IMG/VR virus record: IMGVR_UViG_3300003886_000015
Coordinates: 1 to 39,755 of that record
Source: a virus
Strand: one strand, 5' to 3'
Length of the DNA: 39,755 nt
Made by a program: the position numbers and the translations under genes. The first letter of the stretch is position 1. Every line of letters starts with the position of its first letter. Of the stretch, positions 19,399 to 29,404 are shown one piece after another. The notes below the pieces were generated by a model. That model saw nothing but the letters and a program-made list of their open reading frames with translations, did no database searches and was not told the DNA's origin.

Positions 19399-20655
19399 TT
19401 AACCGCTCACTCTTACCGCACTAAAAGAAGCATTTTGTTGGATATTTGATGTATCTCTGATCTGGTTTTCTGCAAACACTTCTGCGTAATCTGTAGTGCC
19501 ATTAAACTCTAGTAGCACTGATACCTTCTGTGTGAACTCGTTTGAGTATGCAGCGGTGTTTTGATCAGTATCTACTATCACACCGTTTTTGGCTAAACTT
19601 AAAAGAAGCCTATCTGCTGCTACTATACTTAATCCTTGCCATACGCTATGTACTATAAATAGATATTTACCTGCTATACTAGGGGTGTATCTAAAATTTA
19701 CTAAATTATCGTAGTCAGAGTTTGTATCAAAAACAACATTATCAAATAAAAGTTTTTCTGACCCTGTTATATTTGACTGTTGGGCTGATAATGTAGCTTT
19801 AAAAGAGGGGGATGGTTTTGCTGGATTCAGCAGCCTAAAATTAACACCGTCATAGCGAAGCAGGTGGTCGCCGTTTAATGCGCCTACCTCAATAGCAGTT
19901 CCATTAGTACTTACAATCGTAATCGGGCCGAGTCCATCAATGTCCCATGTTGGTGCAATTGTTAAATTAAGGTTTATAAAGTCACCAAAGTAAATCGCAC
20001 CAGTGACGTATCCGGGATGGACAGGGACATTAACTGAGGTATAGGTGTCGGTTCCCGCTACTGGGACGTGCTTAAATCCTGCTAAGGATTCGAGTAGGCG
20101 TTTAGCTTCCTCTGGATCAGGAGCCGCTAACAAAGTTGCCATATAGGGGGTGACCGGGCCTAATGTGTCGCCCGTACCGGGCGCCATAATCAGATTTCCT
20201 ACTGAGTCAAAGGCCATGAATAGCAAGGCTCTGTTGACAGGGCTGGGTACTAACAGGCTGATCCCGGTTAAGGGTTCATCCGGGCCAGTCTTTATTGCGC
20301 GGTTAAAGGTATCAGCGGCTTGCTGGTTGGCGATCATAGCCTTATCCAGCGCCTTCTCGTGTATCTTGGACGGGAACTTTCCCCCTACCGGGTATTTAGC
20401 GCCTTGGGTCAGGTCTACAATCCGCTCTACTGATACGATAATCGGGGCGAGTATTGGCGGCGTAACATCAACACTCCCACCGGGATTATTCTCTTGATCC
20501 GGGTTCAGGTTAATTACAACTGCGGCACCGGTTATTACACCGTCCTCTTTTACAAATAGAGTAAGTGGATCATCTACTTTGAAATCAAATACAAAATTGG
20601 TCTTGACCCCGTCTGCTGGGTAAACACGTCTGTTGTCTTCTGTTTCTACTGTCAT
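19399..20655 (-). CDS. Tail fibre with T7 gp17-like anchor and C1q-like tip
   Basis: Residues 1 to about 150 match the T7 tail-fibre N-terminal domain (NRRVYPADGVKTNFVFDFKV, ILAPIIVSVERIVDLTQGA), which attaches the fibre to the tail. From about residue 280 the C-terminus reads like a C1q/TNF-type trimeric jelly roll (SFKATLSAQQSN, LLFDNVVFDTNSDYD, YTPSIAGKYLFIVHSVW, final ASFSAVRV). C1q-like heads are receptor-binding tips in some phage fibres. The combination with a T7 anchor is a modular swap. Confidence 0.85.
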   Translation of the reverse strand: MTVETEDNRRVYPADGVKTNFVFDFKVDDPLTLFVKEDGVITGAAVVINLNPDQENNPGGSVDVTPPILAPIIVSVERIVDLTQGAKYPVGGKFPSKIHEKALDKAMIANQQAADTFNRAIKTGPDEPLTGISLLVPSPVNRALLFMAFDSVGNLIMAPGTGDTLGPVTPYMATLLAAPDPEEAKRLLESLAGFKHVPVAGTDTYTSVNVPVHPGYVTGAIYFGDFINLNLTIAPTWDIDGLGPITIVSTNGTAIEVGALNGDHLLRYDGVNFRLLNPAKPSPSFKATLSAQQSNITGSEKLLFDNVVFDTNSDYDNLVNFRYTPSIAGKYLFIVHSVWQGLSIVAADRLLLSLAKNGVIVDTDQNTAAYSNEFTQKVSVLLEFNGTTDYAEVFAENQIRDTSNIQQNASFSAVRVSG

Positions 20656-20659
20656 GGCG

Positions 20660-23533
20660 TCACCTACTATCTGTCATTGTTTGCATTAAGTCTACAAAAT
20701 GAAATGAATTAGCAAAGGGTACTTTTCTTAATAACCTCCACGCATCCTTTTCGTTTTGTTCGGCTAGAACACCGTATGTGCTTAGTCCTACGTCTGCTAA
20801 ATAAGCAGTGGTTGCTGTACTCAAGACACCGCTTACTTTTCGTCTGGCCTGATACCGTGAGGGTGTCTGGTCTAACAGAAAGGTTCTACCCAAGTTCACA
20901 GGAGGGGCCATCCAAGCAATAACACCGGCCCTATCTACGGCATCAAACATCATTTGATCGAGTTTCTTATCTGTGTAGTCTACGCCTCTGGTTGAGTCTT
21001 TCAATGCCGTGGTCAAGGCACCTGCCATGGTCATAGAAAGCACCCCTACGAGGTAATCAGCATCAGCCCTTTGTAACCCCGCTATCAGGAATTTACTGTG
21101 GGCGCTGGTTATAAATGATTGAAATAAGAATAAGAACCGTCCTGTCTCTGTCTTTGTCCAGAGCGGGGCATCCATCATTCCAGGGACTAAGGTAGTCGTG
21201 CGAACTTCTTTTCTTAGGGCGCTTTCAAAAATAGTAGCGGCCTCTCTGTCTTTCCATAAATGGGTTTCAGGCATTGTTACGCCATCAGTTGTTTTGCTGT
21301 ATTCATTTATCTGCGCCATGATCTTTTTGGCTCTGGCACCATCTATGCCCATGTCCCGCATCTTGAGCTTGTTTCCCTTTGATAGTTTTGAGCCCACGCG
21401 CATCCAGTCAATAAACATCTGAGAGGTTGCCATCCCGTTAAGGGCTTGCGTTAAATCAGTCTGGTAACTGAGGCCGGTATATTTTCCAAACCAGCGATTA
21501 GCCATCTTCTGTTTAGGGCTGGCAAATGCCATATCTGCAAACATCATGGCCCGTGAGTTGGTGACTGATTCTGTAGCAATTCCCATATATTTCACAGCAA
21601 GCGCATATTCTTTACCTTGCCCGGACGCCAATACTTTAAACCCTTTATAGAATGGCTTAAATCCATGTCTTAAAGAGGGCGCGATAATATCAGGGATACT
21701 GGAAGTTGGGATATTTAACCCACTTGATAGCATGGTTAGTATTTTTGTCCACCTGCCTGCTTTAACCAACCAGCTTGTCGCATCTTTAGGTCGGCCATAA
21801 GTCCCTAAAAGCATGTCCCTTCCTGCTTCCAATATAGTCAGGTCTTTCTCCATTCTTTTCTGGAGCTTTATGGCCTGCTTAGGCTTGGCATTGTTTATCT
21901 TATCGGCATACGATTTTTTGACGATGTTAAATTCATCTGTCATTTTGGCGCTTGAGAACCTGGTCATTACAATATCCCTGCTCATTTGGCGAGCATAGAG
22001 ATTCATTACTGCAAGGGCATTGTTTTCAAGATAAGGCTTGAGTTCGTTATCAGGGATAAATCCCAGTGTGCGTTCTTGGAGTGACCCGGCTTTAGGGATG
22101 GCATGTTCAAGACCGACAAAATCTGTTACCTGTCCGTTACCAGTTACGTTATTTATGATTGATTCGGCCACATCATCCAGACTTTTGCCAACCGAAAGAC
22201 TGATATTATCGCCATATTCTTTCTGTAGGGCAGGCCATTCATCCGGGAGTACGGCAGCCAAGGTATCATCTGCACCATCTTCACCCTTGAGCTTGACAAG
22301 GAACCGTTCATCTTTACCAAGATGCTTTAAAATCAGTGACTTAAAGGCGGAACGTCCCTCTACTATCTTATCTTTCAGGTAAGCACGCTTAAAATAAGTT
22401 CTTGAGCCTTTTACTGGCGCAAGGTTTTTATCTAACAGTCCTACATTTTGGGCTTTAGTTTTGTAATCATCTAGTATCTTACGGTATGCCCTTGCGACAG
22501 ACTGAACTTGTGGAATTGATGGGAAATCATCCCCGTTACGAGAAGCGTCACTAACCAGTTCAAGAAACTCTACATCGTCTAATTTGCCGCCTCTATCCAT
22601 GTAATCTTTGTACTGGAGTTCAAAGTCACGGGTCATTCTAAACATAACGCCATCAACCTCTTGCATCACACTTTCAGCACTGGTCGTCGCTTTCCCCTCT
22701 ACTCGGATATTAACGTCCACCATTTCACGTAGAAGCTGTTTGGCCTCATTACTAGCTGAATTTAGCATTACATCATTGGCAGGTGACTGGAAAGAAGCAC
22801 CAAGGGCTCTGACCATGCCTGAACGTGGAACTGAGACTTCCCCGGTTAAATCCACTACCTCTGTTGCCAATGCTGCACCAGCGTCTCCCTGGGCCGGTGT
22901 AAGAGGCGTAGGGGACATATTAAGGTCTGCGGCTATCTTGGGTCTGGCTGCCCCGAATACGAGCTTACCAACGCCCTCAAGGGCTCCTACCAATCCTACG
23001 TTGATGGCACTCTCTGCCAACGTACGGGTAGGCATTTGTGATTTTAATATGACTTCACTGGCTGCTTCTGCCCCCATCACTGTCGCAACAGAGGGGAGTA
23101 GTGACATACCGCCTGTGGACGCGGCTGCCCCTAATAAAAGAGGATTACCGACGGCACCAAAAACACCGCCTGCCAGTGATCCTATGCCTTGTGCGTCTTG
23201 GTCAAGCTTCATAGATCGTTCTAACTTGGCGATTCTTTGCTGCGTTTCTTCCGGGCTTTTACTGCCAACAAATTCCATTGGGGAGTACCCCTTGATGGAT
23301 TCGTCCTTTATTGGCTCGTAGCCCTCAACTTCCGGGTATATTTCTTCAAGAAATGGCTCACCTTTACTCATGCGCTCTATACCAGCAGCCAAAGGATATT
23401 GTCTGGAAAATTCAGCATTAAAAGCAGCACCAAAAGAGGGGCTTTCAGTTTGCTCAATCTCCTCTAGTCCCGTAATAGGGTTAATGTTTGTCTTGTCTGG
23501 GAACCATGGAAAGTCTTGGGAGTGTTGTGTCAT
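20660..23533 (-). CDS. Internal virion (ejection) protein, T7 gp16 position
   Basis: The 957-residue protein has an N-terminal part with small hydrophobic, Gly/Ala-rich segments (GSLAGGVFGAVGNPLLLGAA) and a long helical remainder. In this gene order it holds the place of the largest T7 ejection protein, which leaves the capsid first and spans the cell envelope. No lytic transglycosylase motif of the T7 gp16 type is seen, so cell-wall opening may rest on another component. It overlaps the next gene by four bases (ATGA). Confidence 0.75.
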   Translation of the reverse strand: MTQHSQDFPWFPDKTNINPITGLEEIEQTESPSFGAAFNAEFSRQYPLAAGIERMSKGEPFLEEIYPEVEGYEPIKDESIKGYSPMEFVGSKSPEETQQRIAKLERSMKLDQDAQGIGSLAGGVFGAVGNPLLLGAAASTGGMSLLPSVATVMGAEAASEVILKSQMPTRTLAESAINVGLVGALEGVGKLVFGAARPKIAADLNMSPTPLTPAQGDAGAALATEVVDLTGEVSVPRSGMVRALGASFQSPANDVMLNSASNEAKQLLREMVDVNIRVEGKATTSAESVMQEVDGVMFRMTRDFELQYKDYMDRGGKLDDVEFLELVSDASRNGDDFPSIPQVQSVARAYRKILDDYKTKAQNVGLLDKNLAPVKGSRTYFKRAYLKDKIVEGRSAFKSLILKHLGKDERFLVKLKGEDGADDTLAAVLPDEWPALQKEYGDNISLSVGKSLDDVAESIINNVTGNGQVTDFVGLEHAIPKAGSLQERTLGFIPDNELKPYLENNALAVMNLYARQMSRDIVMTRFSSAKMTDEFNIVKKSYADKINNAKPKQAIKLQKRMEKDLTILEAGRDMLLGTYGRPKDATSWLVKAGRWTKILTMLSSGLNIPTSSIPDIIAPSLRHGFKPFYKGFKVLASGQGKEYALAVKYMGIATESVTNSRAMMFADMAFASPKQKMANRWFGKYTGLSYQTDLTQALNGMATSQMFIDWMRVGSKLSKGNKLKMRDMGIDGARAKKIMAQINEYSKTTDGVTMPETHLWKDREAATIFESALRKEVRTTTLVPGMMDAPLWTKTETGRFLFLFQSFITSAHSKFLIAGLQRADADYLVGVLSMTMAGALTTALKDSTRGVDYTDKKLDQMMFDAVDRAGVIAWMAPPVNLGRTFLLDQTPSRYQARRKVSGVLSTATTAYLADVGLSTYGVLAEQNEKDAWRLLRKVPFANSFHFVDLMQTMTDSR

Positions 23534-25602
23534 AGCCCTACCTTCCAGCTTTCTTCATAGTCGGTTAATAGCTTATCTTCCCTCTCTTTCTGTATTGCCT
23601 TTTGTCTTGCCCGGTCTACTTGGCCACCGGCACCGCCGAGTTCAAAGTCTTCGTCATCAGGTTCTAACCGTTGTTCTTCGAGAATATCCTGCTGTTTCTG
23701 TGCTTCCTCGGTCTTGAATTTGCTATATTCATCGACAGAAGGACTCCAGCGCATAGGCCGACCATCTGGGGTATAAACCTCTACAGGCAGGCCAAATTCA
23801 TCCTCCGCCCAAACCTTGTAGGTTTTAACCTTGTCTCGCATGGTCTGGTTGTCAGAGGTAAGAAATGCTGTTTTAGCATCAAGTGTGTATGGTTTAGTTG
23901 CACTGGTTAATTGCCGTCTTATTTCGTCTGGATTAATCCCGTATGCCCGTTCAGGCGGGAAGGCCATGACTTTCATGTCACCTTCTTTATTGGCTAGTTT
24001 TGAGCCACCGTGGATACGTTTATATTCATTCCAGGCAGTGGCTTGAGCTTGTTCCCTATCTCCTCCGTTATTCTGGAAATCAGCGAACTCAAGTGACTGG
24101 AAACGTATTACTTGAATGGGGGTTGGCGTAGGTCTGCCAAAGAACTCAACATCAAATAATGGGTCTGCGTCATAGAGATCATCCAATCTGTCAAAAGTAT
24201 TCGAACCACCTAACAGTTTAGAATTTACTTCTTTATATTTCTTCGCCAGCCCTGCCTTTATTTCAGGTGGGGCCAAGACATTCTCTTTGGCAGTGGTCAC
24301 CGCATCCAAGGCACTGCGGCCAGCATTCATTTGAGCTGATGTTTGCTCATAGACTGATCGGGTATCAGGGCTTATACCGTCTATCGTATTACCGGCTTTC
24401 TGTTGCAATACCTGGTAAATATTGGCCTGTCTGGCCACATCATCAGGGCTACCGGCAAAGGCATAAGTCCTGAGAGCGGCTTTCATCTGTTTAGGTAGAA
24501 TATTAGTCCGGGCGGCAAGGTCTATCCCTGATTCGTCAAGCTGCTGTTGTGCGGCTCGTTTCTGGACAGGAGGTAAATCCTTGATCTGTTCAGCGGCTAC
24601 CTCGTATCGTCTGTCAATGGCGGCAATAATATCGTCATTCTTGGGGTCAGCAGGTTGTCCGGTCGCCAGTAATTCTGACAGCATGGCATCTTGTTGGGCG
24701 ATCTTAGCGCCTTCTTTCTTGCCATCAAGCCACATCTTTGTGAGCCTGGTTCTTGTTGTCGCGCTAATATCAGTTTCGCCAAACCTGTCTTTTTTTCTAT
24801 AGGCTTCTTCTATCTGGTCAGGGCCAGCTTTTTTCTGATATACAGCTAGTTCAAGGTTAGAGGCACGTTCACCACGCTCAAATGAAGCCTGTGCCACCTC
24901 ACCTGAGATAGCTTCTGTTTTGGCAGTCTCTAACCAGCCAATACGCTTCTTTACATCTAATTCACCAAGGGTCGAGTTACCTTTTTTAAGCCGGTCAATC
25001 TGTTTCTGCATTAAAACAGGGTCATTGGAATAAAGGGCATCTACTATCTGTGCCTTATCGTTTATTACAATGGCCTCTTTCCTTGCCGTTGTCTTTTCTA
25101 TATCCGACAGCAGGGGAGAGTCTTCGATTGACTGGATTGCGGCAGGCAGGTCTGTTTTGGCCAATGATGCAATATTGTCTTGGGTAAAGGCTTTATTCTG
25201 TTTAGCCAGGTTCAGCGCATTGCCGGTAGTCAGTCTAAACCGGGTCTTGGATGATCGGTCGCTGAATTTACTCTGCCAGAGTTTCTTGGAAAGACCGCCT
25301 AGTTTTTTCTCGGCATCCACCACAATCTGACTGGTTTGCTGGTCATAGTCTTTTTTCAGTTCTTCATCGGTCGTGGCCGGGCGTGTCTTGAAATCAGTTT
25401 CAAGGTCATTCATCTGCCGTTCGGTCTGTGTCCACAGATTTAGGGCGCGTTGTTCCTCCACCCGCGTATATACTTCGTTTGAGGCGTTCAGGAGGCCCGT
25501 AACGGCCTTAGATTGTGCAGAGGCTAATCTGGTGCGCAATCCAGGATCACGCCTTCCTAGGCCTTGTACGTTCGTCCTGTAGTTTATGCCGGGTAGTTTC
25601 AT
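23530..25602 (-). CDS. Internal virion (ejection) protein, T7 gp15 position
   Basis: The 690-residue, mainly helical and charged protein starts with a motif common to such proteins (MKLPGINYRTNVQGLGRRDP) and has long coiled-coil-like stretches. Order, size and ATGA coupling with both neighbours fit the T7 gp15-type core protein that forms the ejection tube with the other two. Confidence 0.75.
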   Translation of the reverse strand: MKLPGINYRTNVQGLGRRDPGLRTRLASAQSKAVTGLLNASNEVYTRVEEQRALNLWTQTERQMNDLETDFKTRPATTDEELKKDYDQQTSQIVVDAEKKLGGLSKKLWQSKFSDRSSKTRFRLTTGNALNLAKQNKAFTQDNIASLAKTDLPAAIQSIEDSPLLSDIEKTTARKEAIVINDKAQIVDALYSNDPVLMQKQIDRLKKGNSTLGELDVKKRIGWLETAKTEAISGEVAQASFERGERASNLELAVYQKKAGPDQIEEAYRKKDRFGETDISATTRTRLTKMWLDGKKEGAKIAQQDAMLSELLATGQPADPKNDDIIAAIDRRYEVAAEQIKDLPPVQKRAAQQQLDESGIDLAARTNILPKQMKAALRTYAFAGSPDDVARQANIYQVLQQKAGNTIDGISPDTRSVYEQTSAQMNAGRSALDAVTTAKENVLAPPEIKAGLAKKYKEVNSKLLGGSNTFDRLDDLYDADPLFDVEFFGRPTPTPIQVIRFQSLEFADFQNNGGDREQAQATAWNEYKRIHGGSKLANKEGDMKVMAFPPERAYGINPDEIRRQLTSATKPYTLDAKTAFLTSDNQTMRDKVKTYKVWAEDEFGLPVEVYTPDGRPMRWSPSVDEYSKFKTEEAQKQQDILEEQRLEPDDEDFELGGAGGQVDRARQKAIQKEREDKLLTDYEESWKVGL

Positions 25603-26033
25603 TTAATGCCACCGACTGGTTTTTTGCTTCCTCCAAGTGCTGCTGCTGATCCTACACCTGCAAACAGGGTTCCCCATGCGTTAGCCCGTCCGGTTTGGTA
25701 TTCAAGACTGCCTGCCCTTTTCTGGTTAGCAGCATTTCTCAGCCCGCTTTTAGACAGCCAGTTGCGCTCAAGGTCGAAGTTCTTCTGCATTTCGTTAATG
25801 TAGCCCTCAACTGAGCCATCGGCTGCAATCCCAGAGGCACCGGCCCTCGCTCTCGCCAAAGAGATTGTCTGATCCTGTTGTTTCTTGAGCCTGCGCGCCT
25901 GCTCCTGATTCTCAGCGAGAATATCAGCGGCATTCTTTCGTCGGTCATCCCTTCCCTGTCCAGCAGCTTTTTCTGTTGAATAAGCACTGTAACCAGCCCC
26001 AACGATTCCTACTACAGCAGCAACGATACTCAT
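25599..26033 (-). CDS. Internal virion protein, T7 gp14 position
   Basis: The 144-residue protein has a hydrophobic N-terminus (SIVAAVVGIVGAGYSAYSTE) and a Gln/Arg-rich helix. A Gly/Ala-rich C-terminal segment (GTLFAGVGSAAALGG) could insert in a membrane. This matches the smallest T7 ejection protein, which forms the outer-membrane part of the DNA channel. It overlaps the gp15-like gene by four bases. Confidence 0.8.
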   Translation of the reverse strand: MSIVAAVVGIVGAGYSAYSTEKAAGQGRDDRRKNAADILAENQEQARRLKKQQDQTISLARARAGASGIAADGSVEGYINEMQKNFDLERNWLSKSGLRNAANQKRAGSLEYQTGRANAWGTLFAGVGSAAALGGSKKPVGGIK

Positions 26034-26035
26034 AA

Positions 26036-26473
26036 CTATAACCTCTTTAAATAAGTTGTTTCTTCCAGTTCATACCCTATCTCAATCAGCATTTTAGAGA
26101 AATCCCGTTTTGGTTTAACGGCTATCGTGACAACGTTGATATTTTCCTCTGCTAATCTACCTCCGCAAAAAGCAATGAAGTCTCTGCCTGTCCCATCTTT
26201 ACGATAATCTGGCAAAATATAAATTGCATCATTGGCTGCAAATAAGTCATTCTGGTAGTGAACGTTCTTACTGATAATAAACGAACTATACCCTACTAAC
26301 TTTTTATTCTCTCTTACGGTATAGACTCTCAATATTTTGTTGAGGGTCAGATATTTAGCCCAATCCACATCATAAACTCGATCTTTTTTACAGACTTCTT
26401 CCTGCTGGCTTACTAGCAGTTCTTCAATCTCTGCAATCAGATCATCATCAAGTATTTCTTCCCTAAAAAGCAT
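26036..26473 (-). CDS. GNAT-like acetyltransferase in the tail/ejection module
   Basis: The 145-residue protein has the GNAT core order: LVGYSSFIISKN strand, AIYILPDYRKDGTGRDFIAF with the acetyl-CoA-binding R-x-x-G-x-G turn, IAVKPKRDFSKM and a final GYELEETTYLKRL strand. Such proteins occupy this position, between nozzle and internal virion proteins, in several T7-like virion modules. Their substrate is unknown; it may be a virion part or a host factor. It overlaps the nozzle gene end by 11 bases. Confidence 0.75.
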   Translation of the reverse strand: MLFREEILDDDLIAEIEELLVSQQEEVCKKDRVYDVDWAKYLTLNKILRVYTVRENKKLVGYSSFIISKNVHYQNDLFAANDAIYILPDYRKDGTGRDFIAFCGGRLAEENINVVTIAVKPKRDFSKMLIEIGYELEETTYLKRL

Positions 26474-28826
26474 TCTTTGCTACCTCTCCAAGTATGGCCA
26501 ACACCGTTAAGGGTAGAGGCCCGTCTTGTGTGACCGTGACATTGGCCTCTCTGTCCCAGCCAAGGTTTTGAACTTGTATCTGTTCGCTTAACAGTGCTGG
26601 GGCAGTATCCATGTTGTCTTCATAGTTCACGTCTTTGTATTGCGTACCGTTAATCACCGGTGCACCAGAGTTTAAGAGCTTCACAAATATCTTGTTACGG
26701 CGCTTCATGTGGGTCGCTGCTGTCCCGGTAGGTGCGCCCCCGTCTATATCAAGAGTTACGACTTCTTTGCGGTAGCCAAGCCCTGCCACGACTGAGACAA
26801 CATTCTCAGTGGTGCTATCAAGATAAATACGTCCCGGTACACCATCTGCCTTATCCAGTGCTGATTCGTCTCCTACAGTACGGTCGTCATGGACAGCCTT
26901 GTCAATTAATATTTGAACCTGTTGCCCTTCTAAGTGTTCGTATCCCTCGACATAAAATATCAGGCCATAAGGGACGACATTCGTCACTTGCTTGTATGAG
27001 TCTATTGGGTAATCAGGACTCATGGTTTCGATATATATTGTCCCTTGTCTCAGGATGGCGAGAACAACCACTGATCTTGTGCCATCAAATCCCACGTCTG
27101 CGCTTAAAATAAGCCCTTGGGTGGTATGTCGGTGCCAGCCAAATACACGGCTGCTGCGCTCATAAGTCAGGCAAGCCATGTTTCCGTCTTTAAGCACCGT
27201 CCACAGTAGATTGTCGTTTTCTTGTGACCATGCAAATTGCTTAACCACTCCCCGTGTGATGTGTTCACTGGGCAGGGTCATATCGACAGATTCCCAGTTA
27301 TTACGCTGCCACTCGTAGTTAATGGTTCTGATCTTGCGACCATTGGCATTCACATAAACAAGCTGGTCTCCTACCACTTCCGGCCTGATATGGGCTGAGG
27401 TATAGGATGACTGGTTCTCTACATTGATGTCACCGGGGATTAAGACCGTCCCTTCTGCTGTCACAATAAATTCATAGTTTATTGTGCCGATAACCAGGTT
27501 CTTCGTAGACTGCATCCATTGAATTACACCCGTTTTATCAATCGAGAGTTGAATGGCTTCGTCTGCTGCTGAGTTGCCAAGGTCAAAATCTTCTGGAAAA
27601 TTAGTCTTTGATCCCCAAAATTCCTCTGGTTTGTCAGGTGCGCCACCTACCCATAATCTGTTTTGGAACTTAACCCCACATGAAGGCCAGTTAAGCGCCG
27701 CCCAGTTAGGGGGTATGTTTAAAAATGTTACCGGGTCAATCGTAAATGTACTTACGAGCGGCCCCCATGATATTAAGCACTTACCAGACCCGCCGGTAGC
27801 GCCAAAAGTTGTTCCTTTTGTTGAGCCACCACCACCACCGCCTGCGCCTGTATTAACAGGGACAGCAGGGGCATGACTAAAGTTAGGGCCACCAGAACCG
27901 CCATCACCGAATCCACCGGCACCGCCACCGCCACCGCCGGTTCCACTACCACCGCCATTAACACCACCCGTTGTACCAGTCGTGCCACAGACCGCAGTGC
28001 TGTCTTGTCCGTTAGTGCTAGTTCCACCACCGTTGCCGCCGCCATTAGACCCAATACCACCTGGCCCACCAGAGGCCGCTCCACCTGTTGCGCCATTAGC
28101 TAGAATGGAGCCAAGGAGATAAATTAAAGTGCTAGCACCACCAGTTCCGCCGCCGCCGCCATTTCCACCGACACCTCCGGCACCAATGGTTATCGGTATA
28201 TTCTCTAGTGGGGTCACGGATAGGGTATTTTTAATAACACCGGCACCACCACCGCCTGCTGCTCCTGATACTGGGGGGAGTCCACCTCCTCCTCCAGGGC
28301 CACTGCCGCCCCCACCTCCACCGCCACAAATACAAACAACAATCTCTGTAATGCCAACAGGAACGATAAAATTACCGTCTGCCAGGATTTCCTGCGTATT
28401 AAGGCTGGTTGATAGAATCGTTATTTTTTGTGTCTGAACATTGGGATGGAAAACGTAAACAACGTCATCAGACAAATAGGGTGTTAAGTAAAGGGCTTCT
28501 AACTGGTCTTCTGTCCATGGGGCTGGTTGGGACTCAAATATTGGCAGAGAGACATCATTAACTACGGTCATCAGGAGATCAGTGAAGATTAATACTGAAA
28601 ACCCACCTTCGTCCCTTACGATTGTTTCGACTCTTGCTTTCTGTCCGTTGAGAGTTCCGAGGAACTTCATCCCCTCTCTGTTCTTAACCGGCCCCCGTGA
28701 GTCAGTGACCATGTTTAGCAGGGACTTAACCCCGGCATTGAACATATCCAGGTCGTAGCGACCCCCCATCAAGGGAGAGACTTCGCCCTGAACAAAGTTG
28801 TTTTGGATGATATGGGTTTTGGCCAT
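26463..28826 (-). CDS. Tail nozzle protein (T7 gp12-like) with glycine-rich insertion
   Basis: The 787-residue protein starts like tail tubular protein B (IIQNNFVQGEVSPLMGGRYD, LLNMVTDSRGPVKNREGMKF) and continues with the usual YxxE-type beta-propeller body after residue 360 (NWPSCGVKFQNRLWVGGAPD). Between about residues 145 and 355 an extra domain is inserted. It begins VPVGITEIVVCICGGG and consists of repeated Gly-Gly runs with short strands, like the glycine-rich sandwich domains of phage adhesins. The insertion is GC-rich, unlike its surroundings (27762-28394). The distal tail position suits receptor contact. Confidence 0.88.
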   Translation of the reverse strand: MAKTHIIQNNFVQGEVSPLMGGRYDLDMFNAGVKSLLNMVTDSRGPVKNREGMKFLGTLNGQKARVETIVRDEGGFSVLIFTDLLMTVVNDVSLPIFESQPAPWTEDQLEALYLTPYLSDDVVYVFHPNVQTQKITILSTSLNTQEILADGNFIVPVGITEIVVCICGGGGGGGSGPGGGGGLPPVSGAAGGGGAGVIKNTLSVTPLENIPITIGAGGVGGNGGGGGTGGASTLIYLLGSILANGATGGAASGGPGGIGSNGGGNGGGTSTNGQDSTAVCGTTGTTGGVNGGGSGTGGGGGGAGGFGDGGSGGPNFSHAPAVPVNTGAGGGGGGSTKGTTFGATGGSGKCLISWGPLVSTFTIDPVTFLNIPPNWAALNWPSCGVKFQNRLWVGGAPDKPEEFWGSKTNFPEDFDLGNSAADEAIQLSIDKTGVIQWMQSTKNLVIGTINYEFIVTAEGTVLIPGDINVENQSSYTSAHIRPEVVGDQLVYVNANGRKIRTINYEWQRNNWESVDMTLPSEHITRGVVKQFAWSQENDNLLWTVLKDGNMACLTYERSSRVFGWHRHTTQGLILSADVGFDGTRSVVVLAILRQGTIYIETMSPDYPIDSYKQVTNVVPYGLIFYVEGYEHLEGQQVQILIDKAVHDDRTVGDESALDKADGVPGRIYLDSTTENVVSVVAGLGYRKEVVTLDIDGGAPTGTAATHMKRRNKIFVKLLNSGAPVINGTQYKDVNYEDNMDTAPALLSEQIQVQNLGWDREANVTVTQDGPLPLTVLAILGEVAKNAF

Positions 28827-29404
28827 TACCTGACCCTTATTAGTGAACCGCCTCGCGTGAGGTCTGATTTCCCTTGTCTTCCATCAACCGACAGGGCAAT
28901 GTTCAAGTCCTTATTATACAGCGCCCACATCTGCTCGGTCTTGGTATTACCTTCCGTAAAAGTAGGTGCGAATTGAGCCGCTAGTCTTGAAACCAAGGCT
29001 TGCGTAAAGGAGGCTGAGAACTTGCTTGTATCAACAATCCGGATAATACACTTGGCATAGACCCGTGTAGCGTCAGCCACGATATGGCCTTCTTCCAGTC
29101 GCCAGTCCATTGTTGAGGCACCATTGACGTGGAAATCATCGGCACTGGCTTCAATAACTGTTAAGACTTCTGTGGGGAGTAGGAATTTCTGACCGTATCC
29201 GTAGGCAGGTTCATCTACAACCGGTGTTAATTGGTAACGCCGGGTAGCAAATGACCATGATGCCTCAGATAGTAATGCGTCTCTCAATGGTGCGTAGTTA
29301 GTCGCACATAATGAAGCCGCTGGCCCTTCTTCCGGATCGAGCGCAAGAATAGTCGGCACCGCGAGTAAACTCAGGGCTTGATTACATATTGAGACCTCGC
29401 TCAT
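28826..29404 (-). CDS. Tail tube adaptor (T7 gp11-like, tail tubular protein A)
   Basis: The 192-residue protein has the family N-terminus (EVSICNQALSLLAVPTILAL), YAPLRDALLSEASWSFATRR and a final DLTRGGSLIRVR. It forms the ring between portal and nozzle. Stop and start overlap the nozzle gene and the gene upstream. Confidence 0.9.
   Translation of the reverse strand: MSEVSICNQALSLLAVPTILALDPEEGPAASLCATNYAPLRDALLSEASWSFATRRYQLTPVVDEPAYGYGQKFLLPTEVLTVIEASADDFHVNGASTMDWRLEEGHIVADATRVYAKCIIRIVDTSKFSASFTQALVSRLAAQFAPTFTEGNTKTEQMWALYNKDLNIALSVDGRQGKSDLTRGGSLIRVR

Noticed and set aside
27762-28394. Repeated ACCACCGCC-like units looked like a repeat array or CRISPR-like locus.
   Set aside because: They are irregular in spacing and simply encode glycine runs of the nozzle protein in frame. 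No CRISPR array or cas gene is present anywhere.
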